The notes beneath the pieces were generated by a model. It was not told the DNA's origin and did not search any database. It was given only the letters and a program-made list of their open reading frames with translations. From NCBI GenBank assembly GCA_015488935.1, contig WFMU01000353.1, forward strand, positions 1-17,858: a stretch of DNA of 17,858 nt. Reading direction: 5' to 3'. The DNA comes from Flavobacteriaceae bacterium. GTDB lineage: Bacteria; Bacteroidota; Bacteroidia; Flavobacteriales; Flavobacteriaceae. The translations under genes were made by a program, and so were the position numbers. Positions within the stretch are counted from its first letter, which is position 1. The number at the start of each line of letters is the position of its first letter. Shown here one piece after another: positions 16,170 through 17,858 of the stretch.

Positions 16170-16221
16170 AAAAACAAACAATAAAACATACTTGATTTAG
16201 TGTATTCCATTGTTTGTTTTT
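16170..16221. terminator. Bidirectional hairpin terminator downstream of pepP
   Basis: A 13-bp perfect stem (16170-16182 with 16209-16221) with an internal loop that can fold a further 4-bp stem (ATAC 16188-16191 with GTAT 16202-16205). The stem is flanked by A on the left and T on the right. It lies in the 189-base gap between pepP (+) and the small membrane protein gene (-). The rest of that gap shows nothing I recognise. Confidence 0.7.
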
Positions 16222-16283
16222 TATAAAATATCGTACTCACATTAATGTCATTGTAATTAAATATATAAATACGCTATCTCGGT

Positions 16284-16610
16284 TTAAAACAAATTGCTTT
16301 CTGAATTAATTACATAATAAAAATAAGCAATGGCAATTGGAATATTGGCAAATTGTAATGCAATGGCTCTCCAAAATTCTTGTTTTATTTCTTTTTGTTT
16401 TGATATTGCAATAACAAGCAATGACACTCCTAAAACAATACTATTTACCAAGACTGCAATACCTACAAATGCAATACCTAGCATTAAAATGGAATCATTT
16501 CTTCTTCCAGAAATGGTAAACAAGGTAAATATTAATGTACCAAGTATATAGGAACTTACCGTTACCAAATTGCTTATTTTTAAAAGTATTTCTTTATAAT
16601 TTAATTCCAT
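16284..16610 (-). CDS. Small three-helix membrane protein next to CreD, unknown function
   Basis: 108 residues. I do not recognise the family. Three hydrophobic spans are visible at about 13-33 (VTVSSYILGTLIFTLFTI), 41-70 (a long ILMLGIAFVGIAVL to VIAIS stretch) and 86-102 (FANIPIAIAYFYYV), separated by a GRRNDS turn and a KQKEIKQEFWR loop. There is no signal peptide or lipobox. Its ATG at 16610 lies inside the end of creD, a 10-base overlap implying translational coupling and a shared role in the inner membrane. It is the last gene of that unit before the terminator. It is a real gene judged by overlap, length and clean membrane topology. Confidence 0.75.
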   Translation of the reverse strand: MELNYKEILLKISNLVTVSSYILGTLIFTLFTISGRRNDSILMLGIAFVGIAVLVNSIVLGVSLLVIAISKQKEIKQEFWRAIALQFANIPIAIAYFYYVINSESNLF

Positions 16611-17858
16611 TTTATTTTTCTTGAGATAAACATTACGGTTGCTAGAATTAAGAATAAACCAATACTACCAACTAATAAAGCATAATTTTCTAATTGAATA
16701 ATTACATAAATAAATGTGTATAAACTTGCCAAAGAGGCTCCAATGAGTATCGGAAATTTTATATTTTTAAGTATGGATTTCGAGTACAAACTAATTAATC
16801 CTACTACCGATGCTCCTGCAATAATGTATGCTTTTTGAAAATTACTATGTTCGGTTATAGCAATAAGCAAGGTATAAAACATGGTAAGTGCAATACCTAT
16901 CATTAAATATTGAAAAGGGTGAATGTTAATTTTGCTAATACTTTGAATTAAGAAAAAGATTAAAAATGTAAGTCCAACTAATAAAAAACCATATTTTACA
17001 GCGCGCATATTTTTTTGGTATTCATTTACAGGAGCTCTAAAATTTACACCAAAAGAAAATTCATTTAGATTTGGTAGTTTTTTTGCAAACTGTTGCGAAA
17101 AAGGGCGATTAATATGTAACACTTTCCAATTTTTATCAAAACCCTTGTCACCAACTTTTTCTGCTCCAATTGGACTAAATCCACCAATAAACTCATTAGT
17201 TTTCCAGTTCGATTTTATATTTAATAAGGTTTGCTTTCCAATTGGAATAATCTGAAATTGCTTAGAGCCATTTACTGGAAAATCTATTTGAAAAGGTATT
17301 TCTGTTTCTCTTGGTAAGTTTTTATCTGCAATAAAACTACTTTCTAGTGTATGTAATTTCACTGGAGAGTATCCACCAGTTCGTTCGTCGTTATAAATAG
17401 GTTTAAAAGCGTATTTATCGGTATTTATATTTATAACAACATTGGTTGTAATTCCTTTTAGATTACTGGATTTAATAATGATTTTAGCTTTTTCCCAAAT
17501 CACATTTTTTGTATCGATATCTAAGCTTTTAAAATCTGGTTTTGGAAAACTTCCATGTATTTTTACTTGGCTATTAAAAACCATTTCTTTATACATTCCT
17601 AAATGTCTTTCTTGTGTGTTAATTTTTACTTTTTCGTTGAGTAAATTCGGAAAAAAATAAGCGTTGTTTATATGTTCTTTTGTGGTTGTAAAATTCTTTT
17701 TTGTTTGCTCGTTATAAATTGTTTCTTTGGTATAAGTTTTATACGGAATTTGTAAAATTGGTCCATAAATTAATACTTCATTTCCCCATTTCTTATCAAT
17801 TGTAGCAATAACTTCTTCTTGATTTTGATGGCGTTCACGTATTAAACTTTTTATATAT
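16601..17858 (-). CDS. creD: Inner membrane protein CreD (5' end beyond the window)
   Basis: Partial: the frame stays open to the right edge, giving 418 visible residues. The start and first membrane helix lie outside. The visible part begins with a CreD-typical region: SLIRERHQNQEEVIATI, a KKWGNEVLIYGPILQIPYKT block, then a periplasmic domain with GSFPKPDFKS, EFIGGFSPIGAEKV and HINRPFSQQFAK. The last 130 or so residues hold about six membrane helices, with the family signature HPFQYLMIGIALTMFYTLLI followed by TEHSNFQKAYIIAG. In E. coli creD belongs to the CreBC regulon and affects colicin E2 tolerance and envelope stress; its mechanism is unclear. Taking the first internal Met (17596) as the start would wrongly drop 87 codons of conserved sequence. 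The family call is firm. Confidence 0.92.
   Translation of the reverse strand, partial: YIKSLIRERHQNQEEVIATIDKKWGNEVLIYGPILQIPYKTYTKETIYNEQTKKNFTTTKEHINNAYFFPNLLNEKVKINTQERHLGMYKEMVFNSQVKIHGSFPKPDFKSLDIDTKNVIWEKAKIIIKSSNLKGITTNVVININTDKYAFKPIYNDERTGGYSPVKLHTLESSFIADKNLPRETEIPFQIDFPVNGSKQFQIIPIGKQTLLNIKSNWKTNEFIGGFSPIGAEKVGDKGFDKNWKVLHINRPFSQQFAKKLPNLNEFSFGVNFRAPVNEYQKNMRAVKYGFLLVGLTFLIFFLIQSISKINIHPFQYLMIGIALTMFYTLLIAITEHSNFQKAYIIAGASVVGLISLYSKSILKNIKFPILIGASLASLYTFIYVIIQLENYALLVGSIGLFLILATVMFISRKIKWN

Noticed and set aside
16016-16240. A 74-codon minus-strand frame across the pepP end and the intergenic gap
   Set aside because: It runs through the pepP 3' end and the hairpin terminator and resembles no protein family.
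16601-17596. creD as a complete 331-residue gene starting at 17596
   Set aside because: The frame continues to the window edge and the extra 87 codons contain conserved CreD sequence (IYGPILQIPY), so the gene is partial.
1-17858. CRISPR arrays, tRNA or rRNA genes, insertion sequences, toxin-antitoxin or phage-defence modules
   Set aside because: No spaced direct repeats, cloverleaf sequences, transposase-like proteins or terminal inverted repeats were seen; the gene content is core metabolism and envelope.

Overview
The window is very A+T-rich and comes from a member of the Bacteroidota, most likely a marine-type Flavobacteriaceae. The evidence is the gliding lipoprotein GldH, a type IX secretion (T9SS) type A sorting domain, a Bacteroidota-style RicT (PSP1) protein with an N-terminal cysteine cluster, promoter boxes of the TAnnTTTG type, and start sites without clear Shine-Dalgarno sequences. 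There are 15 protein genes, the last cut by the window end. I see no RNA genes, mobile elements or CRISPR arrays, and no gene-free stretch reaches 300 bases.

Layout. (1) 84-1412 (+) is a secreted right-handed beta-helix protein. It converges, through a strong bidirectional terminator at 1433-1472, on a minus-strand pair: DUF1800 (4552-3116) then DUF1501 (3109-1499), 6 bases apart. The DUF1501 protein carries both a twin-arginine signal and a T9SS C-terminal domain; its DUF1800 partner has no visible export signal. (2) 4686-6037 (+) holds an S66 LD-carboxypeptidase and trmL, 5 bases apart. (3) 6202-13956 (+) is a compact run: ricT, gldH (overlapping ricT by 8 bases), a class A penicillin-binding protein, an AMP-forming acyl-CoA synthetase resembling plant AAE17/AAE18, exodeoxyribonuclease III, and an OmpA-like coiled-coil lipoprotein. 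It ends at a hairpin terminator (about 13966-14009). (4) 14645-14010 (-) is a SAM methyltransferase, divergent from pepP (14805-16094, +). (5) After a third convergent terminator (16170-16221) come a small membrane protein gene and creD on the minus strand, overlapping by 10 bases, with creD running off the right edge.

Functionally the theme is the cell envelope. The PBP builds peptidoglycan, the LD-carboxypeptidase trims it, the OmpA-like lipoprotein tethers it to the outer membrane, GldH belongs to the gliding apparatus linked to T9SS, and the DUF1501 protein looks like T9SS cargo. The other genes (trmL, ricT, xth, pepP) are housekeeping.

Most of the window is ordinary core genome, and I do not see a convincing wholly new system. 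The best candidates for a second look are the DUF1800/DUF1501 export pair, the AAE17/18-like synthetase of unknown substrate, and the small membrane protein coupled to CreD.
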